22,489 nt of DNA. Source: a virus. Shown here in pieces: positions 14,768 through 20,626 of this stretch. A program made the translations under genes and the position numbers. Under the pieces are notes generated by a model. It ran no database searches. It was not told the origin of the DNA and worked only from the letters and a program-made list of their open reading frames with translations. The stretch is from positions 1 to 22,489 of IMG/VR virus record IMGVR_UViG_3300020411_000587; one strand, given 5' to 3'. Positions within the stretch are counted from its first letter, which is position 1. Every line of letters begins with the position of its first letter.

Positions 14768-15427
14768 ATGAAACTTTTTCTGGACTGTTCTGAAGTCCCA
14801 CAAATCACTGAGATATACAACACAGGATTAATTGATGGTGTCACTACCAATCCTACATTGATGAAAAAGTCAGGTAGAAATCCAGTTGATGTGTATAAAG
14901 AATTATCAGAATTGTTTCCATGGAATTCTTCTATCTCTGCTGAAGTTGTAGGTGATACTTCCGAAGAGATGTTAAAGATGGCAGAAGAATACTTGGATGT
15001 AGGTCCTAATATTACTATTAAAGTACCTTGTACACCACAAGGTCTTCTAGCATGTAAGGAATTATCTAAAGAAGAAATTCCTGTAAACGTCACGTTGATC
15101 TTTACTACTGCTCAAGCAATTCTTGCAGCAAAAGCAGGTGCAACATTTGTTAGCCCTTTTGTTGGCAGAGTGAACGATCAGCATTATGATGGTATTAAAT
15201 TAGTGGAGGAAATAGCAGATGTCTTTGCTACTCACAAATCTGAGACTCAAGTCTTGGCAGCATCCATACGTGAACCTTCCCAAGTCACCTCTTGTTTCCG
15301 AGTGGGTGCTGATATATGCACTATCCCTTTAAAGGTATTCCATGGAATGTATAAGCACATTCTTACTGATAAAGGTTTAGAATTATTTGACGCAGACTGG
15401 AAACAGGTTCAGGAAAATCTGAAGTGA
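14768..15427 (+). CDS. talC: Transaldolase, small TalC/fructose-6-phosphate aldolase type
   Basis: 219 residues. An N-terminal LFLDCSEVPQI, then VTTNPTLM (25-32), and the Schiff-base lysine K85 in NITIKVPCT identify a class I aldolase-fold transaldolase of the short TalC type. It moves a three-carbon dihydroxyacetone unit from fructose-6-phosphate to erythrose-4-phosphate in the pentose phosphate pathway. Cyanophages are known to carry talC and are thought to use it to shift carbon toward NADPH and ribose for dNTPs, fitting the adjacent nrdAB. AGAGGAG stands just before the ATG. The downstream GTG overlaps its TGA. It has its own promoter with both promoter types overlapping. Confidence 0.95.
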   Translation: MKLFLDCSEVPQITEIYNTGLIDGVTTNPTLMKKSGRNPVDVYKELSELFPWNSSISAEVVGDTSEEMLKMAEEYLDVGPNITIKVPCTPQGLLACKELSKEEIPVNVTLIFTTAQAILAAKAGATFVSPFVGRVNDQHYDGIKLVEEIADVFATHKSETQVLAASIREPSQVTSCFRVGADICTIPLKVFHGMYKHILTDKGLELFDADWKQVQENLK

Positions 15428-15588
15428 ACGGACGCATTGATAAGGTGCATATGACATCCCGCTTAATGAAAATTAAGAAAGGGATCGCTGAAAAGCATTG
15501 GTATCCCGAATGGGATGACAAAGAACGATGGGCTGCTCAACAAGCACTTAATAATGCCCTAGATATATTAGATGAATACTGGGAGTAA
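15424..15588 (+). CDS. 54-aa protein of unknown function
   Basis: Starts from GTG 15424, overlapping the talC stop (GTGA). MNGRIDKVHMTSRLMKIKKG, then AEKHWYPEWDDKERWAAQQ and LDILDEYWE. I recall this tryptophan-rich small protein from T4-like cyanophages as a conserved hypothetical. Predicted two helices. It is probably co-expressed with talC, but no role is known. Confidence 0.7.
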   Translation: MNGRIDKVHMTSRLMKIKKGIAEKHWYPEWDDKERWAAQQALNNALDILDEYWE

Positions 15589-15591
15589 ACT

Positions 15592-15825
15592 ATGTTACAC
15601 ATGAGAGAACAACTACTAAGAGCAGTGCTCGCACATGCTACTGGTGAAATTGAAAAGCATAAGGCAAACGTTAATGTTTACCTAGAACATCCAGCAGGTA
15701 TTGGAGAACATTCTGATATCACTGAAGCAATTCAATGTGAGTTGGATAAGATTGCACGTTATCATGATCAAATAGAAGTGATCAACAAGTATTTCCGTAG
15801 CCCTTCTACTACTAGTGGATCTTAA
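15592..15825 (+). CDS. 77-aa helical protein of unknown function
   Basis: MLHMREQLLRAVLAHATGEI, NVYLEHPAGIGEHSDITEAI and ELDKIARYHDQIEVINKYF form a helical hairpin-like protein with several His/Glu residues. The start at 15592 is the first of two nearby ATGs (also 15601); GGGAG is upstream. It overlaps the next gene by 11 bases. Conserved in memory among cyanophages, function unknown. Confidence 0.7.
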   Translation: MLHMREQLLRAVLAHATGEIEKHKANVNVYLEHPAGIGEHSDITEAIQCELDKIARYHDQIEVINKYFRSPSTTSGS

Positions 15826-16039
15826 AGTTTGTAAGGTATGTGAATCTAGATGGTTAGATGGACAACTCTACTGGGCAACTGGTAAGGTAGGTTGTCCACA
15901 TGACCTAGCAGGTTTATTATGTAATGATGTAGACAGTACTGAATGCATCAATCCTTGTAAAGGATCTACTAGTGGTCAAACATGGGAGATACGGAGACAG
16001 TTTGATCTAAATAATTTAAGCGATTTTTGGGACAAATGA
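15815..16039 (+). CDS. Cysteine-rich 74-aa protein, possible zinc binder
   Basis: Starts from GTG 15815, overlapping the previous gene by 11 bases. Cysteines are spaced C-K-V-C, C-P-H near residue 27, C in LAGLLCN and C-I-N-P-C. CxxC plus CPH and CxxxC would suit Zn2+ binding. The segment DLAGLLCN recurs, as far as I recall, in cyanophage small proteins. Ends FWDK, and its TGA overlaps the next ATG. Confidence 0.65.
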   Translation: MDLKVCKVCESRWLDGQLYWATGKVGCPHDLAGLLCNDVDSTECINPCKGSTSGQTWEIRRQFDLNNLSDFWDK

Positions 16040-16182
16040 AACTAGGAAAAAAACTAACTCAATTGAAAGATTGGGATAAAGCAATGGCAAAGAAACTACA
16101 GGACAAGTTTAACTTGACTGATTATCAGATGCTATGTCTTGCATTTGCTAAAGGATTTATTATAGGAGCAATTTTATTGTGA
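16036..16182 (+). CDS. 48-aa membrane-associated mini-protein
   Basis: ATG overlaps the upstream TGA. MKLGKKLTQLKDWDKAMAKK is basic and amphipathic; the last 16 residues (CLAFAKGFIIGAILL) are hydrophobic. One C-terminal membrane segment is likely. Function unknown. The stop overlaps the next GTG start. Confidence 0.65.
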   Translation: MKLGKKLTQLKDWDKAMAKKLQDKFNLTDYQMLCLAFAKGFIIGAILL

Positions 16183-16391
16183 AACAACAGAAGATTACTT
16201 ATCGTATCCGTCAGGATGGTGTAGTGTATGAAACAACTGAAGGTACTGAAGGTAATGAGTGTGAAAGGTTGACTCAAGATATTGAAAATGCCTTGGGTAC
16301 TCTGTCTAATCGTATACATAAACCAGAGTATTATAAATCACAACAAACTGTAACAGATGTCACACTTCAGCACGATCAAGACCAAACTTAA
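16179..16391 (+). CDS. DUF2997 family protein
   Basis: 70 residues from GTG 16179, overlapping the previous TGA. KITYRIRQDGVVYETTEG, then CERLTQDIENALG and a PEYY ending match the small cyanobacterial DUF2997 family (pattern K-I-x-x-x-I-x-x-D-G-x-V, then C-x-x-L-T---E--LG). In cyanobacteria it is found next to DUF1257/Ycf35, the same pairing as here. Function unknown. Overlaps the DUF1257 gene by 35 bases in a different frame. Confidence 0.75.
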   Translation: MKQQKITYRIRQDGVVYETTEGTEGNECERLTQDIENALGTLSNRIHKPEYYKSQQTVTDVTLQHDQDQT

Positions 16392-16737
16392 AGATAGAAA
16401 AGCATTACTTCAAGCATTAATGCTCATTGGATATCCTGTTTTTGTTGATGAAACATTAGAGAACCCTGCTGACCATGAGCATAAGCAATGGAAGGTTGAT
16501 ATTGCTGTAGGAAAAGACTTTGGATTCCGTTTAAATAAGGAAGGAGTCTATGAATTGGTTGCTGACATTGAAACATGGAGTGAACCTATACCTATTGAAA
16601 GATTTATAGATAAGATATCACAACAGTATGCTTACGAAGTTATCTCTAGGGAAACTAAAAAGGCAGGTTGGGAAGAGGAATCACTTGAACTAAATGATAA
16701 GCAAGAATTAGAGCTTGTCGTTTCACGTTGGGTGTGA
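16357..16737 (+). CDS. ycf35: DUF1257 / Ycf35-like protein
   Basis: 126 residues starting MSHFSTIKTKLKDRKALLQA, the hallmark opening of DUF1257 (Ycf35) proteins of cyanobacteria and algal plastids, with further GYPVFVDETL, KDFGFRLNKEG and the final region IDKISQQYAYEVISRETKKA. The role of Ycf35 is unknown. With DUF2997 just upstream it looks like a two-gene cassette acquired from a cyanobacterial host. The last codons overlap a promoter for the next gene. Confidence 0.85.
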   Translation: MSHFSTIKTKLKDRKALLQALMLIGYPVFVDETLENPADHEHKQWKVDIAVGKDFGFRLNKEGVYELVADIETWSEPIPIERFIDKISQQYAYEVISRETKKAGWEEESLELNDKQELELVVSRWV

Positions 16738-16743
16738 TATAAT
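16715..16743 (+). promoter_or_regulatory. Sigma70-type promoter inside the 3' end of the DUF1257 gene
   Basis: TTGTCG (16715-16720, four of six), 17 bases, TATAAT (16738-16743) with TGA in front as extended -10. It would start transcription about 15 bases before ATG 16766. Confidence 0.6.
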
Positions 16744-16765
16744 ATTAGATACTTCAGATGTTATT

Positions 16766-17047
16766 ATGAGCAAACTGACAAAAAAGGAACGCCATCAAGT
16801 TAAATCTAGGTGGTATTATCTCTTTTGGGGAGCAGCAACTGTATCTGTATTTGCAGGTCAGATGTATGTTGGTTCTGGATATCGCCAGATGTCTAGAGCA
16901 TTCAATAGATTACTAGATGAAACCATAGAAGTTTTAACACCTAAACCAAAAGGTTTTTACTTACCTTTAGTACCACAACCAAAGACAGGTACACCAGATA
17001 CATACTATGAGCATGATGAGATCATACTGCTTGATGGTGGGTATTAA
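16766..17047 (+). CDS. 93-aa single-pass membrane protein
   Basis: From ATG 16766, chosen because the promoter at 16715-16743 would exclude the upstream TTG at 16715. The first 16 residues are basic (MSKLTKKERHQVKSR), then a transmembrane helix (WYYLFWGAATVSVFAGQMYV) and a soluble, proline-rich part (PKPKGFYLPLVPQPKTGTP), ending HDEIILLDGGY. Positive-inside topology suggests the tail lies outside the cytoplasm or in the thylakoid lumen. Its stop runs directly into a terminator. No family recognised. Confidence 0.75.
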   Translation: MSKLTKKERHQVKSRWYYLFWGAATVSVFAGQMYVGSGYRQMSRAFNRLLDETIEVLTPKPKGFYLPLVPQPKTGTPDTYYEHDEIILLDGGY

Positions 17048-17048
17048 A

Positions 17049-17074
17049 AAAACCACCTCAGATGAGGTGGTTTT
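17049..17074. terminator. Bidirectional rho-independent terminator
   Basis: AAAACCACCTC (17049-17059) and GAGGTGGTTTT (17064-17074) pair over an AGAT loop with A-tract on one side and T-tract on the other. It ends the rightward unit and would also stop leftward transcription of the minus-strand gene at 17100-17255. Confidence 0.9.
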
Positions 17075-17099
17075 GAATTATTAACTTGTGTTCATTGTT

Positions 17100-17255
17100 C
17101 TATTGAAGTAAGATTTCCTTACAAATACGCTTGCATGAACTCTGGTCGTCTGCACATTCAATCAAGCATTCGTAGTAATCGTCAAGTTTTTGATCTTCTG
17201 CGAGATCCATATGATTCCACTCCGCTAGATTATTCTGTGAGACTATGTTATGCAT
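17100..17255 (-). CDS. 51-aa cysteine-rich minus-strand protein
   Basis: Read leftward from ATG at 17255, with AGGAGG on the minus strand (17269-17264) eight bases upstream. MHNIVSQNNLAEWNHMDLAE, then DDYYECLIECADDQ and SSCKRICKEILLQ. Four cysteines are spaced C30-x3-C34-x6-C41-x3-C45, a helix-turn-helix-like disulfide or metal motif. It ends 26 bases before the bidirectional terminator. This is the only substantial gene on the minus strand of the window. I recall similar small cyanophage proteins of unknown function. Confidence 0.7.
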   Translation of the reverse strand: MHNIVSQNNLAEWNHMDLAEDQKLDDYYECLIECADDQSSCKRICKEILLQ

Positions 17256-17267
17256 AGAGTTAACCTC

Positions 17268-17306
17268 CTAACCGTGGACAATCATAATAAAGAACTTTGG
17301 GAACAT
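17268..17306 (-). CDS. 12-codon mini-ORF upstream of the minus-strand gene
   Basis: Minus-strand reading frame MFPKFFIMIVHG then TAG, whose stop immediately precedes the AGGAGG of the downstream gene. GGAGG stands seven bases before its own ATG. A longer version begins at ATG 17330 (20 codons). Could be a leader peptide or chance. Confidence 0.35.
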   Translation of the reverse strand: MFPKFFIMIVHG

Positions 17307-17330
17307 CTTGTTTCCTCCAACTTCTACCAT

Positions 17331-17337
17331 TATTTAG
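17331..17337 (-). promoter_or_regulatory. Minus-strand late-type promoter CTAAATA
   Basis: On the minus strand GTCTAAATAATGG. The box ends 25 bases before ATG 17306 of the mini-ORF, close to the 23 bases seen for three + strand late boxes in this window. Would drive the mini-ORF and 51-aa gene. Confidence 0.5.
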
Positions 17338-17393
17338 ACAACTAGTGTCAGTATTCCCTGATACATTTAACAAAAATTTATGCCTAATTGACT

Positions 17394-18113
17394 ATGACAG
17401 TTAAAGATTTTTCTAAACAAATCAAGGCAGGGACTAAGAAGTCTCACACTGCTGCTGAGAATACATCATTCGTTGCATCTTTCTTACGTGGGGTCGTTAG
17501 TAAGGAAAACTATAGACAGTTAACTGCTAATTTCTACTTTGTTTATCATGCTATGGAGACAGAGTTAGAAAGACTTAAAGATGATCCTACTGTCGGTCCT
17601 ATCAGATTGAATGGATTAGCAAGACATGATGCATTAGTAAAAGATTGTGAGTATTTCTATGGTAAGGATTGGAGAGATCAGATTTACCCTACTGAGGCAA
17701 CACAACAATACGTTAATAGAATTAAAGAAGTAGCACATGAAAATCCTAAACTATTAATTGGACATCATTACACACGATACATGGGTGACCTATCAGGTGG
17801 ACAGATCCTTAAGAACATTGCTAAGAATGCTTTAGGTCTTGAAGATGGTGGTCTAGACTTCTATGATTTTCCTGAGATAACTGACAAGAAACTATTCAAA
17901 GATTCTTATCGTAGTGTACTTGATAATTTCATACCAGTTGACCAATCAGATGTTAATGCTATAATAGTTGAAGCGAACTATGCTTTCAGATTAAACATGT
18001 ATATGTTTGAAGAGATGGAAGGAGATGCCACACAAAGTTTCTTAAAAATGGTAGGTGGTTTAATTAAATCTCGTGTCGCTTACTTCTTTAAAGTTGCGGG
18101 GTTTGGATTTTAA
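17394..18113 (+). CDS. ho1: Heme oxygenase
   Basis: 239 residues. Proximal heme ligand H18 in KKSHTAAEN, and the family signature HHYTRYMGDLSGGQILKNIA (about 125-143) with G131-D-L-S-G-G136 over the distal heme face. It converts heme to biliverdin IXalpha, CO and Fe2+ using reduced ferredoxin. In cyanophages ho1 goes with bilin reductases (pebS, pcyA) that make phycobilins; none is in this window. Start ATG 17394 was chosen over TTG 17388. A phage ferredoxin is encoded at 21361. It sits downstream of the minus-strand island and its stop overlaps the next ATG (TAATG). Confidence 0.95.
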   Translation: MTVKDFSKQIKAGTKKSHTAAENTSFVASFLRGVVSKENYRQLTANFYFVYHAMETELERLKDDPTVGPIRLNGLARHDALVKDCEYFYGKDWRDQIYPTEATQQYVNRIKEVAHENPKLLIGHHYTRYMGDLSGGQILKNIAKNALGLEDGGLDFYDFPEITDKKLFKDSYRSVLDNFIPVDQSDVNAIIVEANYAFRLNMYMFEEMEGDATQSFLKMVGGLIKSRVAYFFKVAGFGF

Positions 18114-18337
18114 TGCACGGTAATTTAGAACCAGAGAATAAAATCTTTCTGGATAATACACCAGAAGATGCAAAGGTTCTTGTTGAACAAGATCCTATTA
18201 AAGCACATGTAGATGCTTTATCATCATTGATTGAAAGACAGGGTGGACAAGTTAGTCACTTGACATGTTCTAACTCTGCTGGCAGACAATCTAAGAAAAT
18301 TGTTATTGAGTATGACGTATGCAACAAGCACGATTAA
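18113..18337 (+). CDS. 74-aa protein of unknown function
   Basis: MHGNLEPENKIFLDNTPEDA, then KAHVDALSSLIERQGG and SKKIVIEYDVCNKHD. Soluble and mostly helical in the middle with a final beta strand. ATG shares its A with the ho1 stop, so it is likely co-translated with ho1. No motif recognised; a role in bilin metabolism is only guilt by neighbourhood. Confidence 0.7.
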   Translation: MHGNLEPENKIFLDNTPEDAKVLVEQDPIKAHVDALSSLIERQGGQVSHLTCSNSAGRQSKKIVIEYDVCNKHD

Positions 18338-18462
18338 AAGAGATCATTAAGACACTTAAAGAAGTCTTAGTGGAACTAGAATCCGAGGTCTATTCTGATC
18401 CTTCTAAATATTTGGAAGGACCTAATAGAATGATCGGTGATGACAACGACGGAGAGTATTAA
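18319..18462 (+). CDS. 47-aa acidic helical protein
   Basis: MQQARLKEIIKTLKEVLVEL continues to SEVYSDPSKYLEG and ends DDNDGEY. First half coiled-coil-like, second acidic. It starts inside the preceding gene (19-base overlap). Recalled as a common cyanophage small protein; function unknown. Confidence 0.65.
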   Translation: MQQARLKEIIKTLKEVLVELESEVYSDPSKYLEGPNRMIGDDNDGEY

Positions 18463-18934
18463 TGAAACTAGGAAACTGGACACCCCCACAAAGACCAGTG
18501 TGGCTGAAGGAGTTTATGAAAACCCCTGGATATATCAAGGTACAGCTTTCACTTCTGCTGATATTGGCGACTTCTTCGGTTACGTCTACTGTATTACAAA
18601 TCTCCAATCAGGGAAGAAGTACATTGGAAGGAAGTATTTCACCTGCCGTAGAAAGCCTCCAGGTGGGAAACGAAAAGTTACAAGTGAGAGTGACTGGAAA
18701 AAGTACTACGGAAGTTCTAAAGAACTTAAGTCCGATGTTAAAGCATTGGGGAAGTCAGCATTTAAACGAGAAATAATCAGCCTACATAGTACACTGGGTC
18801 AAGTCAATTATGAAGAGACCCGACAATTGTTCATCAACAATGTATTAACTGAGGCAGCAGATGATGGATCACCCGCATTCTACAATTCAAACATCCTTGG
18901 AAGGTACATGCGAAAAGATTACTTCAAGGGTTGA
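18440..18934 (+). CDS. GIY-YIG endonuclease family protein
   Basis: 164 residues. The GIY-YIG core is visible: G47-Y-V-Y50 (FGYVYCI), Y61-I-G-R64 (KKYIGRKY), a KYYGSS turn (88-93) and the Glu in VNYEETRQ (E125/E126) with N133 nearby as the metal-site end. It resembles the T4-family GIY-YIG proteins starting -ENPW-Y-G. This nuclease family includes homing endonucleases and repair enzymes; mobility cannot be judged here. Start uncertain: ATG 18440, GTG 18437 and GTG 18500 are in frame. Its 3' end carries a strong promoter. Confidence 0.8.
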   Translation: MTTTESINETRKLDTPTKTSVAEGVYENPWIYQGTAFTSADIGDFFGYVYCITNLQSGKKYIGRKYFTCRRKPPGGKRKVTSESDWKKYYGSSKELKSDVKALGKSAFKREIISLHSTLGQVNYEETRQLFINNVLTEAADDGSPAFYNSNILGRYMRKDYFKG

Positions 18935-18959
18935 CAGTAAGTATAGTGAATGCTATACT
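18931..18959 (+). promoter_or_regulatory. Near-consensus sigma70 promoter
   Basis: TTGACA (18931-18936, 6/6), exactly 17 bases, TATACT (18954-18959, 5/6) with TGC as extended -10. It begins inside the last codons of the GIY-YIG gene and would start RNA near 18966. Confidence 0.85.
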
Positions 18960-18983
18960 ATAGACACTTATGGTCTTCCAGAC

Positions 18984-19139
18984 ATGTGTCCTGATGATTA
19001 CCCACTGAACATGGTTCAGTCTATGCTTGATGTATTTGTAGATGAACTACATGAGTCGGTATCTCGTGGTGAAGACTGTGCACAGATTGTAAAACGTATC
19101 CAAGAACTTAATTCCTATGACATGCAAAGTATACAGTAA
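18984..19139 (+). CDS. 51-aa acidic protein
   Basis: MCPDDYPLNMVQSMLDVFVD continues ELHESVSRGEDCAQIVKRIQ and ends QSIQ. I chose ATG 18984 because the promoter at 18931-18959 lies upstream of it; the same frame stays open further back into the GIY-YIG gene. No Shine-Dalgarno is obvious. Helical, unknown function. Confidence 0.6.
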   Translation: MCPDDYPLNMVQSMLDVFVDELHESVSRGEDCAQIVKRIQELNSYDMQSIQ

Positions 19140-19458
19140 GGCAGAAACTGCTGCTAGAGATGCGGTTATTCAAGCACTCTATGATAATGTTGATAAAGAA
19201 ACTCTTGATCAGTTGTGGGGTCACTACCTAGGACTTCGTACTATTCATGAAGAACATACACATTCTGATACAGTAACAGTACCAGAAGGAGTAGACTTAA
19301 GTGGAATTACAGATTATGATAACCTCATACAGTTCCCTACTTCAACTAATATTGATCTTGATCTAGGTGCAGCAGACACAATTACATTCACTCCAGATGA
19401 GCATCTCAATGATGTCATAACATTTAGTGATGATATAGATCCTGACAAAGGTGCATAA
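19117..19458 (+). CDS. 113-aa acidic protein of unknown function
   Basis: N-terminal helix (SKAETAARDAVIQALYDNVD), then WGHYLGLRTIHEEHTH and an acidic beta-rich tail (LIQFPTSTNIDLDLGAADT, FSDDIDPDKGA). Overlaps the preceding gene by 23 bases. Strong excess of acidic residues toward the end. The late box at 19455 starts in its stop codon region. Nothing recognised. Confidence 0.65.
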   Translation: MTCKVYSKAETAARDAVIQALYDNVDKETLDQLWGHYLGLRTIHEEHTHSDTVTVPEGVDLSGITDYDNLIQFPTSTNIDLDLGAADTITFTPDEHLNDVITFSDDIDPDKGA

Positions 19459-19461
19459 ATA
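19455..19461 (+). promoter_or_regulatory. T4-like late promoter box ATAAATA
   Basis: GCATAAATATAACG overlaps the preceding stop codon. The nearest gene start is 100 bases downstream, past a hairpin and a terminator, so it may produce the short RNA described at 19467. Confidence 0.6.
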
Positions 19462-19466
19462 TAACG

Positions 19467-19557
19467 TCTTTGCCAATAGACCATAAACTAGATGGTTGTA
19501 GCGAGAATGCAACAATAAGATCGCAGAACAATCTTGGGGGGCATTGCTCCCCTTTTT
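19467..19557 (+). ncRNA. Candidate short structured RNA / terminator-ended leader
   Basis: Approximate ends: from just after the late box to the T-tract. It has no coding frame of note, contains the hairpin GTTGTA-(GCGAGAA)-TGCAAC (19495-19513), and stops at a rho-independent hairpin. Either a small RNA or a leader that attenuates the oxygenase gene. Ends are inferred. Confidence 0.35.
19536..19557 (+). terminator. Terminator hairpin abutting the oxygenase start
   Basis: GGGGGGC-(ATT)-GCTCCCC: seven pairs (one G-T), followed by TTTTT. It ends three bases before the ATG at 19561, so the start codon is directly after the T-tract. Confidence 0.75.
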
Positions 19558-19560
19558 ATT

Positions 19561-20136
19561 ATGACAGAAAATTTTATTAGATCATACGATAACGTATTAC
19601 CAGAAGAGTTAGTAAAGAATCTAATTCAAATGGGAAAGCAATCTGTTACTTGGAATAGTCGTTCTGATAAGTATAGACAAGACATGCAGATAGCATTAGA
19701 TCCTTTTTGGCCACAGATTGCCATGGATGTTAATAACTATCTGCTTAATAGTATGTTCACTCATTACCTAGATGACTTTCCATATCTACAGGGTCAAGGT
19801 ACTGATTGGTGGAGTGGATCTGTAATATTACAAAAGACAGAACCGATGCAAGGGTATCATAGTTTTCATTGTGAAGACATTGCATGGGGAAACAGACAAA
19901 GAGTTCTTGCATGGATGGTATATCTTAATGACGTTGAAGAAGGTGGAGATACAGAATGGTTATATCAACAGAAGAAAGTTCAACCAAAAGCAAACATGGG
20001 ATTGTTGTGGCCTGGTTCTTTCACTCATCTACACAGAGGTAACCCTCCTATTAGTGGAACCAAGTATGTATTGACAGGATGGTACGCAAGCATGGTTAAT
20101 ATGAATAGATTTAATGTTGAACATAAGAACTCCTAA
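19561..20136 (+). CDS. 2-oxoglutarate/Fe(II) oxygenase, P4H-like, HxE variant
   Basis: 191 residues from ATG 19561. Iron ligands H103-C-E105 (SFHCEDI) and H158 (THLHRG), with the 2OG-binding K168 in TKYVLTGWY. It is a paralog-like relative of the oxygenase at 13489 (shared GGxT, F-H-L-H-G and KY-LTGW) but uses Glu instead of Asp in the first iron motif. The substrate is unknown. A TTG at 19534 would add MGGIAPLFI, but translation would run through the terminator hairpin, so I use the ATG. No ribosome binding site is visible outside that hairpin. Confidence 0.85.
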   Translation: MTENFIRSYDNVLPEELVKNLIQMGKQSVTWNSRSDKYRQDMQIALDPFWPQIAMDVNNYLLNSMFTHYLDDFPYLQGQGTDWWSGSVILQKTEPMQGYHSFHCEDIAWGNRQRVLAWMVYLNDVEEGGDTEWLYQQKKVQPKANMGLLWPGSFTHLHRGNPPISGTKYVLTGWYASMVNMNRFNVEHKNS

Positions 20137-20178
20137 TGTGAAATCTTAAGATTTAGTCAGAAATACCTAATAAGGGGG

Positions 20179-20207
20179 TTTACAAAACTTAATCTTTGCT
20201 ATATAAT
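20179..20207 (+). promoter_or_regulatory. Sigma70-type promoter for the hli cluster
   Basis: TTTACA (20179-20184, 5/6), 17 bases, TATAAT (20202-20207, 6/6). The -10 is embedded in TTGCTATATAAT, like others in the window. ATG of the first hli follows 25 bases on. Confidence 0.85.
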
Positions 20208-20231
20208 ATTGTTACGTTTCTTTACAAAAGA

Positions 20232-20444
20232 ATGACTACTTCATCTTCCAGTATGAAACGTTATACTACTACTGAGCAGGGTGGCAGACAGAATATGTTT
20301 GCTCACGAGCCTGAGATAGAAGTATTAGATCAAGACTACTGGACAAACGCTGAGTTAATCAATGGTCGCCTTGCGATGGTTGGTTTAGTAATCGGCATCT
20401 TTAATTACACTGTCTTCGGATGGGTAATACCAGGCTTTGTTTAA
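20232..20444 (+). CDS. hli: High-light-inducible protein
   Basis: 70 residues. The Hli/chlorophyll-binding helix is present: W37-x3-E41-L-I-N44-G-R-L-A-M-V-G51 (ELINGRLAMVG), followed by the hydrophobic FNYTVFGWVIPGF. Hli proteins bind chlorophyll and carotenoid and protect photosystem II repair intermediates under light stress. The N-terminal 30 residues are Ser/Thr-rich and not conserved. First of three tandem hli genes behind a strong promoter. I chose ATG 20232; an upstream TTG at 20196 would overlap the promoter. Confidence 0.92.
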   Translation: MTTSSSSMKRYTTTEQGGRQNMFAHEPEIEVLDQDYWTNAELINGRLAMVGLVIGIFNYTVFGWVIPGFV

Positions 20445-20463
20445 ACTAACAGGTCTTTACACC

Positions 20464-20483
20464 GCCTCAACTATAGTGGAGGC
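20464..20483 (+). other. Hairpin between hli genes 1 and 2
   Basis: GCCTC and GAGGC arms with ACT/AGT pairing inside and CTACTTTT after; a weak terminator or RNA processing/stability hairpin. Confidence 0.4.
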
Positions 20484-20518
20484 TACTTTTAACCCTCAAT
20501 CTAAAAAGGAGAAAATCA

Positions 20519-20626
20519 ATGACACCAGAAGCAGAAAAGTTTAACGGTTGGGCAGCAATGATAGGATTCGTTGCAGCTCTAGGTGCATACGTCACCACAG
20601 GTCAAATCATTCCAGGTATATTCTAA
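20519..20626 (+). CDS. hli: High-light-inducible protein, minimal 35-aa form
   Basis: MTPEAEKFNGWAAMIGFVAA then LGAYVTTGQIIPGIF. E-x-x-N-G-x-x-A-M-x-G is intact in EKFNGWAAMIG, but the conserved Arg is Trp. At 35 residues it is about half the usual Hli length and is little more than the helix. AAAGGAG precedes the ATG by seven bases. Its stop overlaps the next ATG. Confidence 0.85.
   Translation: MTPEAEKFNGWAAMIGFVAALGAYVTTGQIIPGIF

Noticed and set aside
16715-16765. TTG-started extension of the 93-aa membrane protein
   Set aside because: A promoter with extended -10 (16715-16743) lies inside it, and the ATG at 16766 has a better protein start.
13474-18337. Shared ending ACAAGCACGATT of the genes ending at 13487 and 18337
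   Set aside because: A 12-base match at two gene ends with different codon context; the proteins are otherwise unlike, so probably coincidence.
18462-18776. 104-codon open frame starting MKLGNWTPPQRP with a hydrophobic stretch
   Set aside because: It lies wholly inside the GIY-YIG gene in another frame; the GIY-YIG motifs are unambiguous, so this is a shadow.
18440-18934. GIY-YIG gene as an active homing endonuclease inside an intron
   Set aside because: No interrupted gene flanks it and the neighbours are complete in their own frames, so it is a free-standing gene.
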